Shown here: positions 18,851-27,644 of the stretch, piece by piece
Numbering within the stretch: position 1 is the first letter of the stretch
Layout: each line of letters starts with the position of its first letter
Assembly: GCF_003019675.1 (NCBI RefSeq)
Contig: NZ_CP028105.1
Location: 1,752,282 to 1,816,281 of the forward strand
DNA from: Fusobacterium ulcerans
Lineage (GTDB): Bacteria; Fusobacteriota; Fusobacteriia; Fusobacteriales; Fusobacteriaceae
Length of the DNA stretch: 64,000 nucleotides
Reading direction: 5' to 3'
Notes under the pieces: generated by a model
What the model was told of the DNA's origin: nothing
The model's database searches: none
The model's input: the letters and a program-made list of their open reading frames with translations, nothing else
Position numbers and translations under genes: made by a program

Positions 18851-20722
18851 TTATTGATTTTTAATAACTGGTCTGATTATTAAAATATCATTATTTTGTT
18901 TTACTTCACCTAGATTTAATACTCCTATATCAGAATATTCTTCACTATTAGAAATTACCATCATTGTAGTTGTATCATATCCTGCCCTTTTTATTTTTTC
19001 TATATCAAATTCTATTAAGATATCTCCTGCTTTTACTTTCTGCCCATCTTTTACCTTTTTTATAAATCCTTCTCCATTCATTTCAACTGTATTAATACCA
19101 ATGTGCATCAATATTTCTGCTTCTTTATCAGTTACCATTCCTACTGCATGTCCTGTGACAAATACAGTTGAAATTTCTCCATCAGCAGGAGCATAAAGTA
19201 CTCCTTTTTGAGGTATGATTCCTACTCCTTTTCCAATAGATCCTGATGCAAAAGCTTCATCTTTTACCTTGCTTAATTCTATTGCCTCTCCTTCAATACA
19301 AGATTTGATAATTATATCCTCAGCTTCATTTTTAGTATTACTGCTATTTTTCTCATGAATTTCTATGTCATCTTTTTCATCTATTCCTAAAAAGTAAGTG
19401 ATTACTGCTGTTATTACAAAGGCAAGTGTAATTCCAATAACATAATATACAAATGTTTCTCCTAAAAATGCAGGTAAAGTAGTCAGTGCTGGAAATACAT
19501 AGACTATAGCTTTAGTATGCATCATTCCCATAAATCCACCTGCTATTGCTCCTCCTATTACTTGAGCTATAAAAGGCTTTCTATATTTTAAAGAAATTCC
19601 ATATACAATTGGTTCTGTAATTCCTCCTAGTAAAGCTGGAATTGTAGCTGAAAGTGCATATGCTTTATTTTCTTTATTTTTTGCTTTCAAAAATACTCCA
19701 AATGCAGCTCCTGCACTGGCAAATGTTGCTGCTGCTATCATAGGACGTATTACATCATAACCATATGTTGAAATATTATTGATCATAATAGGTACAACAC
19801 CCCACTGAACTCCCAACATTACAAGAAAAGTCCATCCAGCTCCAATAACGGCTCCTGTTAATAGCCCATTTTTTACACTTAAAAAATTAACTAAATTACC
19901 TACCTGATCTGCAAGGTATACTCCAATTGGTCCAATTACAATAATAGTAAGAGGAACCATTATAAGAAGAGCAACAAATGAAAGAGCAAATAATTCTATA
20001 TTTTTAGGAATGAATTTTTTTAAAACCTTTTCTAATTTAGAATAAATCAAAATAGAAACAATAGCTGGAACCAGACTTCCAGAATAGCCTATCAAGACTA
20101 CAGGAATTCCTAAAAATGATGTCATATCACCTGGTTTTGACATAAGCTTTGTAAAATTTGGCTCCATTAATGTCGCCACTATTGCTAGTGCTATATATGG
20201 ATTGCATTTAAAAGCTTTTGCAGAAGAATAAGCTAAAAATAATGGTAAAAAGTAAAATACACTGTTTCCAGCTGCTGCTAAAATCTTGTATGTTCCCCCA
20301 CTTGTATCCAATATTCCTAATGTTGTTGTAAGAATAACAAGAAGAGCTTTTATCATACCAGCTCCTGCTAAAGCAATAACAATTGGATTTAGAATTGCTG
20401 ACATCATATTTAAAGCTCGTGTAAACAAAGTTCCACTTTTTTTCTCTTCTTTTACTTCTGTTTCTCCTATTGAATACTGTCTTTGAATTGCATTAAAAAT
20501 ATCTTCTACAGCATTTCCCACTACCACTTGAAATTGACCATTTCCTTTTACTATTGAAATTACTCCCTTAAGTTTTGATAAACTATTTTCATCAGTTTTT
20601 GTTTCATCTTTCAGTTTAAATCTTAATCTAGTTACACAATGTGTCAAATTTACTATATTATTCTCTCCACCAATAAGAAATATAATCTCTTTTGCTAATT
20701 GGTCATAATTTTGTTTCGCCAT
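18851..20722 (-). CDS. PTS beta-glucoside-specific transporter EIIBCA
   Basis: 623 residues in the order IIB-IIC-IIA. IIB has its phosphorylated Cys in NIVNLTHCVTRLRFKLKD near residue 30. IIC spans about 100-450 with roughly ten membrane segments (GGITEPIVYGISLKYRKPF is the family hallmark). IIA (about 480-623) has the His site in EILMHIGINTVEMNG. It imports and phosphorylates a beta-glucoside such as cellobiose, salicin or arbutin. GGAGG lies seven bases before the ATG. In most bacteria a BglG/LicT antiterminator accompanies this gene; here the neighbour is an RpiR regulator instead. Confidence 0.95.
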   Translation of the reverse strand: MAKQNYDQLAKEIIFLIGGENNIVNLTHCVTRLRFKLKDETKTDENSLSKLKGVISIVKGNGQFQVVVGNAVEDIFNAIQRQYSIGETEVKEEKKSGTLFTRALNMMSAILNPIVIALAGAGMIKALLVILTTTLGILDTSGGTYKILAAAGNSVFYFLPLFLAYSSAKAFKCNPYIALAIVATLMEPNFTKLMSKPGDMTSFLGIPVVLIGYSGSLVPAIVSILIYSKLEKVLKKFIPKNIELFALSFVALLIMVPLTIIVIGPIGVYLADQVGNLVNFLSVKNGLLTGAVIGAGWTFLVMLGVQWGVVPIMINNISTYGYDVIRPMIAAATFASAGAAFGVFLKAKNKENKAYALSATIPALLGGITEPIVYGISLKYRKPFIAQVIGGAIAGGFMGMMHTKAIVYVFPALTTLPAFLGETFVYYVIGITLAFVITAVITYFLGIDEKDDIEIHEKNSSNTKNEAEDIIIKSCIEGEAIELSKVKDEAFASGSIGKGVGIIPQKGVLYAPADGEISTVFVTGHAVGMVTDKEAEILMHIGINTVEMNGEGFIKKVKDGQKVKAGDILIEFDIEKIKRAGYDTTTMMVISNSEEYSDIGVLNLGEVKQNNDILIIRPVIKNQ

Positions 20723-20841
20723 GTTATAACCTCCATAATATTTTACTTTCTGAATTTATAGCCATATCATATCATATTTTTTTATCAACATTTAAAAGTT
20801 CGTTTTTTGGAAACTATATACTATTAATCTCTTAAAAATAA

Positions 20842-20879
20842 AAATAGTGTATTATTTAATTTGATATAATACACTATTT
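20842..20879. terminator. Intrinsic terminator after the RpiR regulator
   Basis: AAATAGTGTATTAT and ATAATACACTATTT form a perfect 14-base stem around a ten-base loop. On the minus strand it is followed by a T-rich run, so it ends the regulator gene ahead of the PTS promoter region (20723-20840). Confidence 0.8.
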
Positions 20880-20887
20880 CTATAAAA

Positions 20888-21688
20888 TTATTTGTTTTTT
20901 ATTAACTGACGATATTTATTTACAATATGATCATTTATCAAAGGATAAATTATAGAATGACTTTGAATTTCTGAATTATGATGGAAGGCTATGCAATTAT
21001 CAATACCAGAATAATTTTTCATCTCTTCATTTCCAGTTATCAAAACGATCTTTGCTTTTGTTCTTGAATAATCTTTTTCTTCTTGAAATTCAGATAACTG
21101 ATATTTTTTTAAATAAAATCCAGAATTAGAATATATAATTATCAATGTTTCTTCATCTGCTCTTCTAATAAATGTATCTTGTTTCACATCATCTAAATTT
21201 GTAATTAAAAATTTACCATTATAAGCTAATTTCATTTGCAGATCAATAGCCCCAATTTCTGAAAACAGCAAGCCAAAACTTGCTACTTTTTTGTAACGAA
21301 TGAGGTCTTGTGCCAGTTTCTCTATATTTTTTAAATTTTCCTCTCCATTTAATGAGTCTATATCCTGCTGAATACATTTTAAATATGAGCTGTAGCCATA
21401 TTTTTCTATATATTCAGCTATATTTTGATTATAATTTAAATTATAGCCATATCTATTTTCCTTGAAAGAGGCAGAAGCTTTAAAATCTGCATAATCTTCA
21501 AAATTTAAAATTCTGATAAATTTAGAGATTGTAGACTTTGATACACTGCATAATTTTGCTACTTCTCCAATAGAAAGCTCATGCAATGAATGAAAATTCA
21601 TTAATAATGTCATTGCAATGTGATAGTTTGTAGAATCTAAATCATTATCATTTAACATAATTAAAAGTCTATTTAATAAATTCCCCAT
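20888..21688 (-). CDS. MurR/RpiR-family transcriptional regulator of the beta-glucoside genes
   Basis: About 266 residues from the ATG at 21688, with GGAGG six bases upstream; an earlier frame start at 21712 has no ribosome site. The N-terminal HTH_6 domain reads IGEVAKLCSVSKSTISKFIRILNFEDYADFK. A SIS domain follows from about 110, with VASFGLLFSEIGAIDLQMKL and LIIIYSNSGF. RpiR proteins bind phosphosugars through SIS and repress or activate sugar operons. It sits just upstream of the bgl PTS in the same orientation but is separated from it by a terminator, so it probably controls that operon from its own transcript. Confidence 0.9.
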   Translation of the reverse strand: MGNLLNRLLIMLNDNDLDSTNYHIAMTLLMNFHSLHELSIGEVAKLCSVSKSTISKFIRILNFEDYADFKASASFKENRYGYNLNYNQNIAEYIEKYGYSSYLKCIQQDIDSLNGEENLKNIEKLAQDLIRYKKVASFGLLFSEIGAIDLQMKLAYNGKFLITNLDDVKQDTFIRRADEETLIIIYSNSGFYLKKYQLSEFQEEKDYSRTKAKIVLITGNEEMKNYSGIDNCIAFHHNSEIQSHSIIYPLINDHIVNKYRQLIKNK

Positions 21689-21744
21689 ATTATTCCTCCA
21701 ATATATTTCCATATTGTTATAATAAAAATTTAATGATTTAATAA

Positions 21745-21922
21745 AGTATAAATTATATTTTATATTATGTCAAGAAATGCCCTCTAGCTTACTTCTCTTA
21801 TGTTGATAGTAAAACTAAAGTTAGAAGATGGAGAAGATATATTATAATGGAGAATCTAAAATCCTTTATAATTTTTAGTATGGTATTTTGTAAGCTGAAG
21901 AAATTTACTGGTTTCAATTAAT
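21745..21922 (+). other. Open stretch without a start codon, possible gene remnant
   Basis: This frame is open for about 58 codons and ends at a stop near 21922. It reads ..YVKKCPLAYFSYVDSK, then KVRRWRRYIIMENLKSF. A run rich in Arg and Trp is unusual for chance translation of such AT-rich DNA, but there is no start, no ribosome site and no recognisable family. I record it only as a possible decayed fragment next to the IS200 fossil. Confidence 0.2.
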
Positions 21923-21937
21923 GAAAATATATAAAAA

Positions 21938-22052
21938 AACTCCTTTGATATAATTAATTAGGTTTGCTGGCCAATCAACTAATCAAAGGAGGTCATAAGG
22001 TGTATGACAAAACAGTTTATCACACAAAATATGGAATTGTAAATACTATATT
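21938..22052 (+). mobile_element. Fossil of an IS200-type element (left end only)
   Basis: The segment is near-identical at first to 37384-37498. It has the same CTCCTTTGAT...ATCAAAGGAG inverted arms, the same GGTTTGC-GGCC centre and the same GGAGGTCATAA ribosome site, followed by a recognisable but decayed transposase start (TGTATGACAA; then CACA-AA-ATGGAATTGTAAATA). Similarity fades after about 22052 and no transposase frame remains. The rest of 21713-22082 holds only the doubtful open stretch described separately. Confidence 0.8.
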
Positions 22053-22082
22053 ATATAATAAGAGCAATTAAAGTATTTACAT

Positions 22083-22559
22083 CTATCTAAATATCCCCAG
22101 TATTATTTTTGTTATAAACATTGCTACAGCTGCGTCAATTAAAGGAATGAATAATAATATTTTATAATATTTTTTTGAAACTCCTGATACCAATACGATT
22201 CTGGCATAGTGTCCAATCAAAGTTCCCATTAATATTACAGCTGGATATAGTATAGTAGCCTGTTCCTGAGTAATTGTTCCATTTTGATAGAGCATTAATC
22301 CAGCAGCAGCCCCAGCAGCTTTAGCAAAAAAGGCAGCGATGATAACTAATGCAGCTTCACCTGGAAGCCCAAATATTCCCATAACAGGATTCAATACTTT
22401 GGCTATTATATTCATCAGCCCTGTTGTCTGAAGAAAAACTATCAAAGCATAAGCTAGTACCATGGCTGGAGCAATTTGTTCAAGTGCAATAGTTAATCCT
22501 TTTTTTGCTCCTTTCATAAATACTTCAACAGTACTTACATTATTTTTAATATTATCCAT
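22083..22559 (-). CDS. Nucleoside-recognition (Gate) membrane protein, YjiG-like
   Basis: 158 residues with four or five membrane helices. Segments include GLTIALEQIAPAMVLAYALIVFL and an alanine/glycine-rich AAFFAKAAGAAAGLMLY. This is the SpmB/YjiG half of a two-subunit Gate-domain system that usually pairs with a YjiH/SpmA half, here the gene before it (8-base overlap). Transport function is suspected for the family but the substrate is not established. Located after an M20 peptidase, it may move that enzyme's product (inference). Confidence 0.75.
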   Translation of the reverse strand: MDNIKNNVSTVEVFMKGAKKGLTIALEQIAPAMVLAYALIVFLQTTGLMNIIAKVLNPVMGIFGLPGEAALVIIAAFFAKAAGAAAGLMLYQNGTITQEQATILYPAVILMGTLIGHYARIVLVSGVSKKYYKILLFIPLIDAAVAMFITKIILGIFR

Positions 22560-23193
22560 ATTGAACTTCCCCCTCTGTTACTTTATTTCTGTTCTTATAG
22601 ATCATAAATCTTATAATATTAGCCCCCATTATTTTTACTACTAACTGAATTAATATTATTCCCCCAAGTGGAAGAAGTGATATAGAAAGAAGAGGTCCCC
22701 CTGCTGAAATAGTATTTGTTACTACTGCTGAAGCAGCATATTGATAAGAAACAAAAATAGCTCTTTCTTCATCAGTTATATATTTATCATCATATAATTC
22801 TTTTGTCATTACAGCACCTATATCTGATGAAGTAAAAGAACTTACAAAAGCCAGTCCTGCTACACCTGGAATTCCCATTATAGGTTTTAGAATAGGTTTA
22901 AAAAATTTAGCTGCTGCTTCCAGTGCTCCGAGCTCTTGTGCCACTGCAATCAATCCAGAAGAAAGCATCAGTGATGGAACTAATGTAAGAGCTACTAAGA
23001 ATCCTTGTCTTGTACCTATTCCTCCTTTTCCTGCAAAGTCTGCCCCTTCAGATATTTTTCCAAATGTACCTAGTAAATAACTGAAATCCAATGCTCTTAG
23101 TGTTGGATGATTTTTAAGTAACCCTGAGAACATGACTATTAATGTAAATAGTGATACCCATCCTGTAATTTCTCTTTTTTTCTCTGCTGTCAT
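22552..23193 (-). CDS. Nucleoside-recognition (Gate) membrane protein, YjiH-like
   Basis: 213 residues and about five or six membrane segments. Characteristic blocks are GLAFVSSFTSSDIGAVMTKELYDDKYITDEERAIFVSYQYAASAVVTNT and the C-terminal GGIILIQLVVKIMGANIIRFMIY. It is the SpmA/YjiH-type partner of the following gene. AGGGGGAAAGAAA precedes its ATG, 14 bases after the M20 peptidase. Confidence 0.75.
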   Translation of the reverse strand: MTAEKKREITGWVSLFTLIVMFSGLLKNHPTLRALDFSYLLGTFGKISEGADFAGKGGIGTRQGFLVALTLVPSLMLSSGLIAVAQELGALEAAAKFFKPILKPIMGIPGVAGLAFVSSFTSSDIGAVMTKELYDDKYITDEERAIFVSYQYAASAVVTNTISAGGPLLSISLLPLGGIILIQLVVKIMGANIIRFMIYKNRNKVTEGEVQYG

Positions 23194-23207
23194 TTTCTTT
23201 CCCCCTG

Positions 23208-24383
23208 TTAGAACTTTTCTGGTAAAGTTAAGATTGTTTTAAGAATAAGTTTAGCTCTTTCTGTCATAGAACTTATTATAGCTCTTTCTCTAATAGTATG
23301 GTTTTCAAATCCTCTTACTCCCATACCACATAGAGTTGGAATTCCTAAAGCTACACTATATGCAGCATCAGATCCTCCACCTAAATAACATGGATATGGA
23401 GATCCGAATCCTAATTCTTCTGAGTTCTTTTTCAATAGTTCAAAAAGTTTGTGATTTTTTTCTGTTTCTTCCATTGGATCAGATAAAGAAAGTTTTTCTA
23501 TTACAGCTGTAGTCCCCTCTACATAAGATGTATCTGCTATTTTCTTTAAAAATGCTTCAAGAATAGGGACATCACTGCTTTTTCTGAACCTTACATTTAT
23601 TGTCATTGTACAATTTTCAGGAATTGTATTTTGGCTTGTTCCCCCATCAAATAGTCCTACATTATAGTGAATATTGTCATAATCATTTTCTTTTTCAATG
23701 TTTAGAGTTTTGTATGCAGCTTCTCTTATTGCACTGATTCCATTTTGAGGCTCATTTCCAGAGTGGGCAGCTTTTCCTTTTATAGTTATCTTGTAGTTAG
23801 CAGCTCCTTTTCTTCCAACGACTACTCTTCCATCTTCAAATCCTGTTTCACAGTCAATGGCAGCTTTGAACCCTTTTACTTCTTCTAGGAAAAAGTCTTT
23901 TCCTTCCCCATTAGTAAACCTATGTCCTACTTCTTCATCCCCAGAAAAAGCCAGTTTTACAAATTTATCATAACCGATGTGGTTCAAAGCTCTTGCTACA
24001 AGAATAGCTACTATTACTCCCCCTTTACAGTCCAAAACCCCAGGGCCATACATCATATTATTTTCTTCATCAACTTTAACTATTTCTTCCCCAAATAGCC
24101 CTTTATTATGAACTGTATCAAGGTGTCCAAGAAGAGCCATTTCTAAATCCTTACTGCCATTATCAAAATATGCTGATATACTGTTAGCTCCTACTGGAAA
24201 TTTACGAATTTTAGTAGTCATTCCAAAATTTTTAAGATTTTTCTCTAAAAACTCTGTTGCAGCATTAACACTTTCAATGTCTGCTGATGGACTTTCATAT
24301 TTACATAAATCTACCCATAGCTTTTTCATTGTTTTTTCTTCTTGATCAATAAAACTAAATGCTTCTTTTAAATTGTAGTTCAT
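23208..24383 (-). CDS. M20-family metallopeptidase (ArgE/DapE/CPG2 type)
   Basis: 391 residues. Dinuclear zinc site motifs are visible: GHLDTVH, GPGVLDCKGG, SGDEEVGH and the C-terminal GFENHTIRER. A dimerisation domain inserts near 195-300 (KGKAAHSGNEPQNGISAIREA). Members remove N-acyl, succinyl or amino acid groups from amino acids or hydrolyse dipeptides; carboxypeptidase G2 is the nearest style. A good GGAGGG precedes the ATG. It is co-transcribed with the HTH-methyltransferase gene (10 bases before) and the Gate pair (14 bases after). Confidence 0.88.
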   Translation of the reverse strand: MNYNLKEAFSFIDQEEKTMKKLWVDLCKYESPSADIESVNAATEFLEKNLKNFGMTTKIRKFPVGANSISAYFDNGSKDLEMALLGHLDTVHNKGLFGEEIVKVDEENNMMYGPGVLDCKGGVIVAILVARALNHIGYDKFVKLAFSGDEEVGHRFTNGEGKDFFLEEVKGFKAAIDCETGFEDGRVVVGRKGAANYKITIKGKAAHSGNEPQNGISAIREAAYKTLNIEKENDYDNIHYNVGLFDGGTSQNTIPENCTMTINVRFRKSSDVPILEAFLKKIADTSYVEGTTAVIEKLSLSDPMEETEKNHKLFELLKKNSEELGFGSPYPCYLGGGSDAAYSVALGIPTLCGMGVRGFENHTIRERAIISSMTERAKLILKTILTLPEKF

Positions 24384-24393
24384 ACTTTCCCTC

Positions 24394-25383
24394 CTATTTG
24401 ATGTTAGTAACTTTTATTAAAACCATTTTCTGGTCAAATCTGATTTCATTGTTTTCTAATCTTAAATTAGCCCCAATATCGATATTATTCAAAGCAAATC
24501 CTCGCATTATATTAAATAATAGGTTGTTTGGATCTTTAAAATTTGAAAGTGAAATCCAATTATAAAATTCTCTTTCTGTTTTCCAAGTTTGAATTTTAGC
24601 TTCTATGAAAGAATTGTCTTTTAAGAATTTTTTTATTTCATTCAATGTATAAAAACGATTGTGTGAAAAATCTCTGATTTTATTAAATGTATCTTGTAAA
24701 ATAGCTTCTTCCTTATCTTCAGAAGCAACTATATCAACCAAGATTACTTCACCAAAATTTTTTAAAACTCTTTTTATTTCTGAAAAAACGATGTGTGGAT
24801 TGGCAAAATGATGAACGGCAAGCCTTGTTATTACTGTATCAAAAGTGTTGTCTTCAAATTGTAAATTATGAGCATCTCCTTCAACAGCTATGATATTGTC
24901 TATTTTTTTCTCTATACAATCTTTTTTTAATTTTTCTGTCATAGCCTTACTTATATCCAGAGCATAAACTTCTTTTGCGTATTTTGCTGTTTCAATAGCC
25001 AGCATTCCTGTTCCGCATCCTAAGTCTAAGACTTTTTTATTTTTATATGGATAACCAGCATTTATTATTTTCTCTATATATTCCTTTTTAATAATAAATT
25101 CGAATTTATTATATTCCTCAGCTTGATTATCAAATGAATATTTGTTTTTTTCAGCATAATTTTCTAAAGATTGAGCATTATCAATTTCTAATGTTATTAA
25201 TAGTTTTTTCTCTGAATTGAAACTGATTTTTTCTCCATTTTCATATCGACTTAGGGTTTTTAAAGAAATGCCTGATTTTTTTGCTAATTCAGCTTGAGTC
25301 ATTTTATTTTTTTTTCTAGTATCAATTACTTTTAAGTAAGTATTATTATTACTTTCTATATTATTTTCGGACATAATTATCAC
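24394..25383 (-). CDS. XRE-type HTH fused to a class I SAM-dependent methyltransferase
   Basis: 329 residues. An N-terminal XRE HTH lies at about 17-70 (RKKNKMTQAELAKKSGISLKTLSRYENGEKI). A class I methyltransferase follows from about 85, with SAM motif I at 118-128 (VLDLGCGTGML), an acidic motif in ALDISKAM and VITRLAVHHFANPHIVFSEIKRVLK, as in the UbiE/Methyltransf_11 group. It is the first gene of an operon with an M20 peptidase and a Gate membrane pair. It may regulate the operon, with SAM or a methyl acceptor as the signal, or methylate a substrate. The GTG start at 25383 and the ATG at 25374 are both possible; neither has a strong ribosome site. Confidence 0.8.
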   Translation of the reverse strand: MIIMSENNIESNNNTYLKVIDTRKKNKMTQAELAKKSGISLKTLSRYENGEKISFNSEKKLLITLEIDNAQSLENYAEKNKYSFDNQAEEYNKFEFIIKKEYIEKIINAGYPYKNKKVLDLGCGTGMLAIETAKYAKEVYALDISKAMTEKLKKDCIEKKIDNIIAVEGDAHNLQFEDNTFDTVITRLAVHHFANPHIVFSEIKRVLKNFGEVILVDIVASEDKEEAILQDTFNKIRDFSHNRFYTLNEIKKFLKDNSFIEAKIQTWKTEREFYNWISLSNFKDPNNLLFNIMRGFALNNIDIGANLRLENNEIRFDQKMVLIKVTNIK

Positions 25384-25699
25384 ATTTTGATCTTTTTTTA
25401 TTTTTAATGATAAAATATATTGATTATATTGTCAATAAAAAAAATTTTTTGCCTATTTTATGGGTCTTTTGGAAATATTCTTATTTTCACTGTCTCAAAA
25501 ATGTCTTTTAAAAAAATAAATATAAGAATCTTAAAATGATTAATTGTAAGAAATTATAGTTGAGTATAAAAAAGCAGGAAACTAGAAAACAAAAGAGATT
25601 TTCTTATGTTATTAAAAATAAATTGTTTTAGAATTAAAAAATAAGTGATATAGTAATAAATAATAGAGGTAAAATAAAACTTTCAGTGGGGGGAGAAAA
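25384..25699. other. Divergent intergenic region, no gene seen
   Basis: AT-rich, about 316 bases. It must hold the promoters of the HTH-methyltransferase operon and of the sigma-54 activator. I see no clear hexamer pair, hairpin or repeat. GGGGGGAG just before 25700 is the activator's ribosome site. Confidence 0.5.
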
Positions 25700-27433
25700 A
25701 TGGAAGGAATTTTACAGCAGATGCAGGGGATAGCTCAAAAATATGTAGATATTTTGTCTGAAATTTTAAAAATCGATGTAACTATAATTGATATAAGGCA
25801 GATAAGAATAGCTGGAAGTGGAAGAATGCAAGAGCGATTGGGAGATATGTCGTCATATGGTTATATAGTTAAAACTTGTTTAGAAAGTAAAAAAAGAATT
25901 GTTTTAACTAATCCAGAAGATTCAGAAATATGTTTTTCTTGTCCTAAGAAAGCTACTTGTGATAATAAAAGTGAAGTATGGCAGCCGCTTATTTTAGATG
26001 ATAAAGTAATTGGTGCATTGGGATTTGTATGCTTTAATCAAAAGCAAAAGAATCATTTTGAAAAAAACTATAATTTATTTTTAAAATTTTTAGAGCAGTT
26101 TAGTGATCTTATAGTGAGTAAAGCAAGAGATGTAATAGAATTTAATAGGAATAAAGATGTACTTTTGCTATTTGAAAATGTAATAGATAGAGTAGAAATG
26201 GGAATGATAGTTCTCAATAAAGAAGAAGAGGCAGTAAAAATAAATCAGCTTGCAAGAAAAATATTACATATAAACGAAGCAGGGAAAAAACTGCCAGATA
26301 TACTTTTTTCTGAAACTGGTAAAAAGGTTTTGGATTTAAAAGAATATCAAATTCAGATAGAAAATATAACATATACTGCTATAGGGAAATTTTATGATGT
26401 AGAGCTAGAAGATTACAAAAAAGTATTTCTCTTTCAGAATGCAGTATATGATGAAGAGAATATTTTAGGAATAAATAATTCTTTACAAAAACGTGATATT
26501 GATAAAATACTTGGGGTATCTTCTAAAATTATGAGTATAAAAGAAAAGATACAAATAATAGCCCCTTCTGCTTCAAGTGTATTTATAACAGGAGAAAGTG
26601 GAACTGGAAAAGAGTTAGTAGCTACAGCACTTCATTCTGAAAGTGAAAGAAAAAATTTTCCATTTATAGCATTTAATTGTGCTTCCATTCCTGAAAACTT
26701 ATTAGAAAGTGAGTTATTTGGATATGTCAAAGGAGCTTTTACAGGAGCTGATAATAAAGGAAGAATAGGAATATTTGAAGCAGCAAATGGAGGAACTCTG
26801 TTTTTAGATGAAGTTGGAGATATGCCATCATATTTACAAGTGAAATTACTGCGTGTTTTGGAAAGAAAAGAAATTACAAGATTGGGAAGCAACCAAGTAA
26901 TAAAGATAGATGTAAGATTAATTGCTGCAACTAATAAAAATATGGAAGAATTAGTGACAAAAGGTGAGTTTAGGGAAGACCTGTACTATAGACTCAATGT
27001 CATTCCTATAAAGTTACCACCTTTGAGAGAAAGAAAAGAGGATATAAAAATATTAGCTAAAAATTTTATAGATAAATACAGCAGTATACTGAATAAGACA
27101 GTGAGTGGTATAGATCAAAATTTCTGGAGAAAGATGGAAGAATATTCATGGCCTGGAAATGTAAGAGAGCTGCAAAATAGTATGGAATATGTAGTTAATA
27201 TGATGAAATATACAGAAGTAATAAACTTCAGGCTGCTTCCTCATAAAGTTTTAGGAAAACATATTACAATAGATGAGGAAGAAAATTTTAATTTGGAACA
27301 TATGGAAAAAAGAATGATAGAAAAACTTTTGAATATTTATGGATATTCACCAGAGGCAAAACAGGAAATAGCAAAGAAATTAGGAATTGGAATAGCTACC
27401 TTATACAGAAAGATAAAAGTATATGAACTATAA
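25700..27433 (+). CDS. Sigma-54-dependent transcriptional activator with Cys-rich sensor
   Basis: 577 residues. A GAF-like sensor occupies about 1-150 and contains C-x2-C-x5-C at 77-86 (CFSCPKKATC), a possible metal or redox site. A PAS-like segment follows (150-255). The AAA+ domain has Walker A GESGTGKE (about 297-304), the sigma-54 contact loop GAFTGA (about 344-349) and LFLDEVGDM. A Fis-type HTH is at the C-terminus (KQEIAKKLGIGIATLYRKIK). It is followed by a terminator, then a -24/-12 promoter and the diaminopropionate ammonia-lyase operon, which it almost certainly activates. E. coli ygeV beside ygeX and ygeY is a comparable arrangement. Confidence 0.93.
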   Translation: MEGILQQMQGIAQKYVDILSEILKIDVTIIDIRQIRIAGSGRMQERLGDMSSYGYIVKTCLESKKRIVLTNPEDSEICFSCPKKATCDNKSEVWQPLILDDKVIGALGFVCFNQKQKNHFEKNYNLFLKFLEQFSDLIVSKARDVIEFNRNKDVLLLFENVIDRVEMGMIVLNKEEEAVKINQLARKILHINEAGKKLPDILFSETGKKVLDLKEYQIQIENITYTAIGKFYDVELEDYKKVFLFQNAVYDEENILGINNSLQKRDIDKILGVSSKIMSIKEKIQIIAPSASSVFITGESGTGKELVATALHSESERKNFPFIAFNCASIPENLLESELFGYVKGAFTGADNKGRIGIFEAANGGTLFLDEVGDMPSYLQVKLLRVLERKEITRLGSNQVIKIDVRLIAATNKNMEELVTKGEFREDLYYRLNVIPIKLPPLRERKEDIKILAKNFIDKYSSILNKTVSGIDQNFWRKMEEYSWPGNVRELQNSMEYVVNMMKYTEVINFRLLPHKVLGKHITIDEEENFNLEHMEKRMIEKLLNIYGYSPEAKQEIAKKLGIGIATLYRKIKVYEL

Positions 27434-27454
27434 TTATTGTAATTCCGTTCTGTT

Positions 27455-27484
27455 ATTGAAATGATAACAAGGTATCATTTCAAT
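27455..27484. promoter_or_regulatory. Probable activator-binding palindrome (upstream site 1)
   Basis: ATTGAAATGATA and TATCATTTCAAT are a perfect 12-base inverted repeat around ACAAGG. It lies about 120-130 bases ahead of the -24/-12 promoter, where enhancer sites for sigma-54 activators usually are. The half-site AAATGATAACA recurs at 27512-27522, close to TATCA-AAA-TGATA. A role as a terminator is less likely because no T-run follows. Confidence 0.6.
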
Positions 27485-27520
27485 ATGATTAAAAATAAAG
27501 AGCTGATATCAAAATGATAA

Positions 27521-27569
27521 CAGAGAAATTATTTACAGAGAGAAACTGTGAAAATTTCTCTGTTTTTTT
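27521..27569 (+). terminator. Intrinsic terminator after the sigma-54 activator
   Basis: CAGAGAAATT and AATTTCTCTG form a perfect ten-base stem, followed by seven T. It separates the activator transcript from the operon it controls, which then depends on the sigma-54 promoter just beyond. Confidence 0.8.
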
Positions 27570-27591
27570 ATGTGGAAAAATAAAATAGATA

Positions 27592-27607
27592 TGGCATGAA
27601 ACTTGCT
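27592..27607 (+). promoter_or_regulatory. Sigma-54 (-24/-12) promoter of the diaminopropionate operon
   Basis: TGGCATGAAACTTGCT matches the consensus TGGCAC-N5-TTGCW closely, with GG and GC exactly 12 bases apart. Transcription should start near 27618, about 27 bases before the ATG of the lyase gene. Confidence 0.85.
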
Positions 27608-27644
27608 TTTATTTAAAGCAAGTAAATTACAGTAGGAAAGTTTT

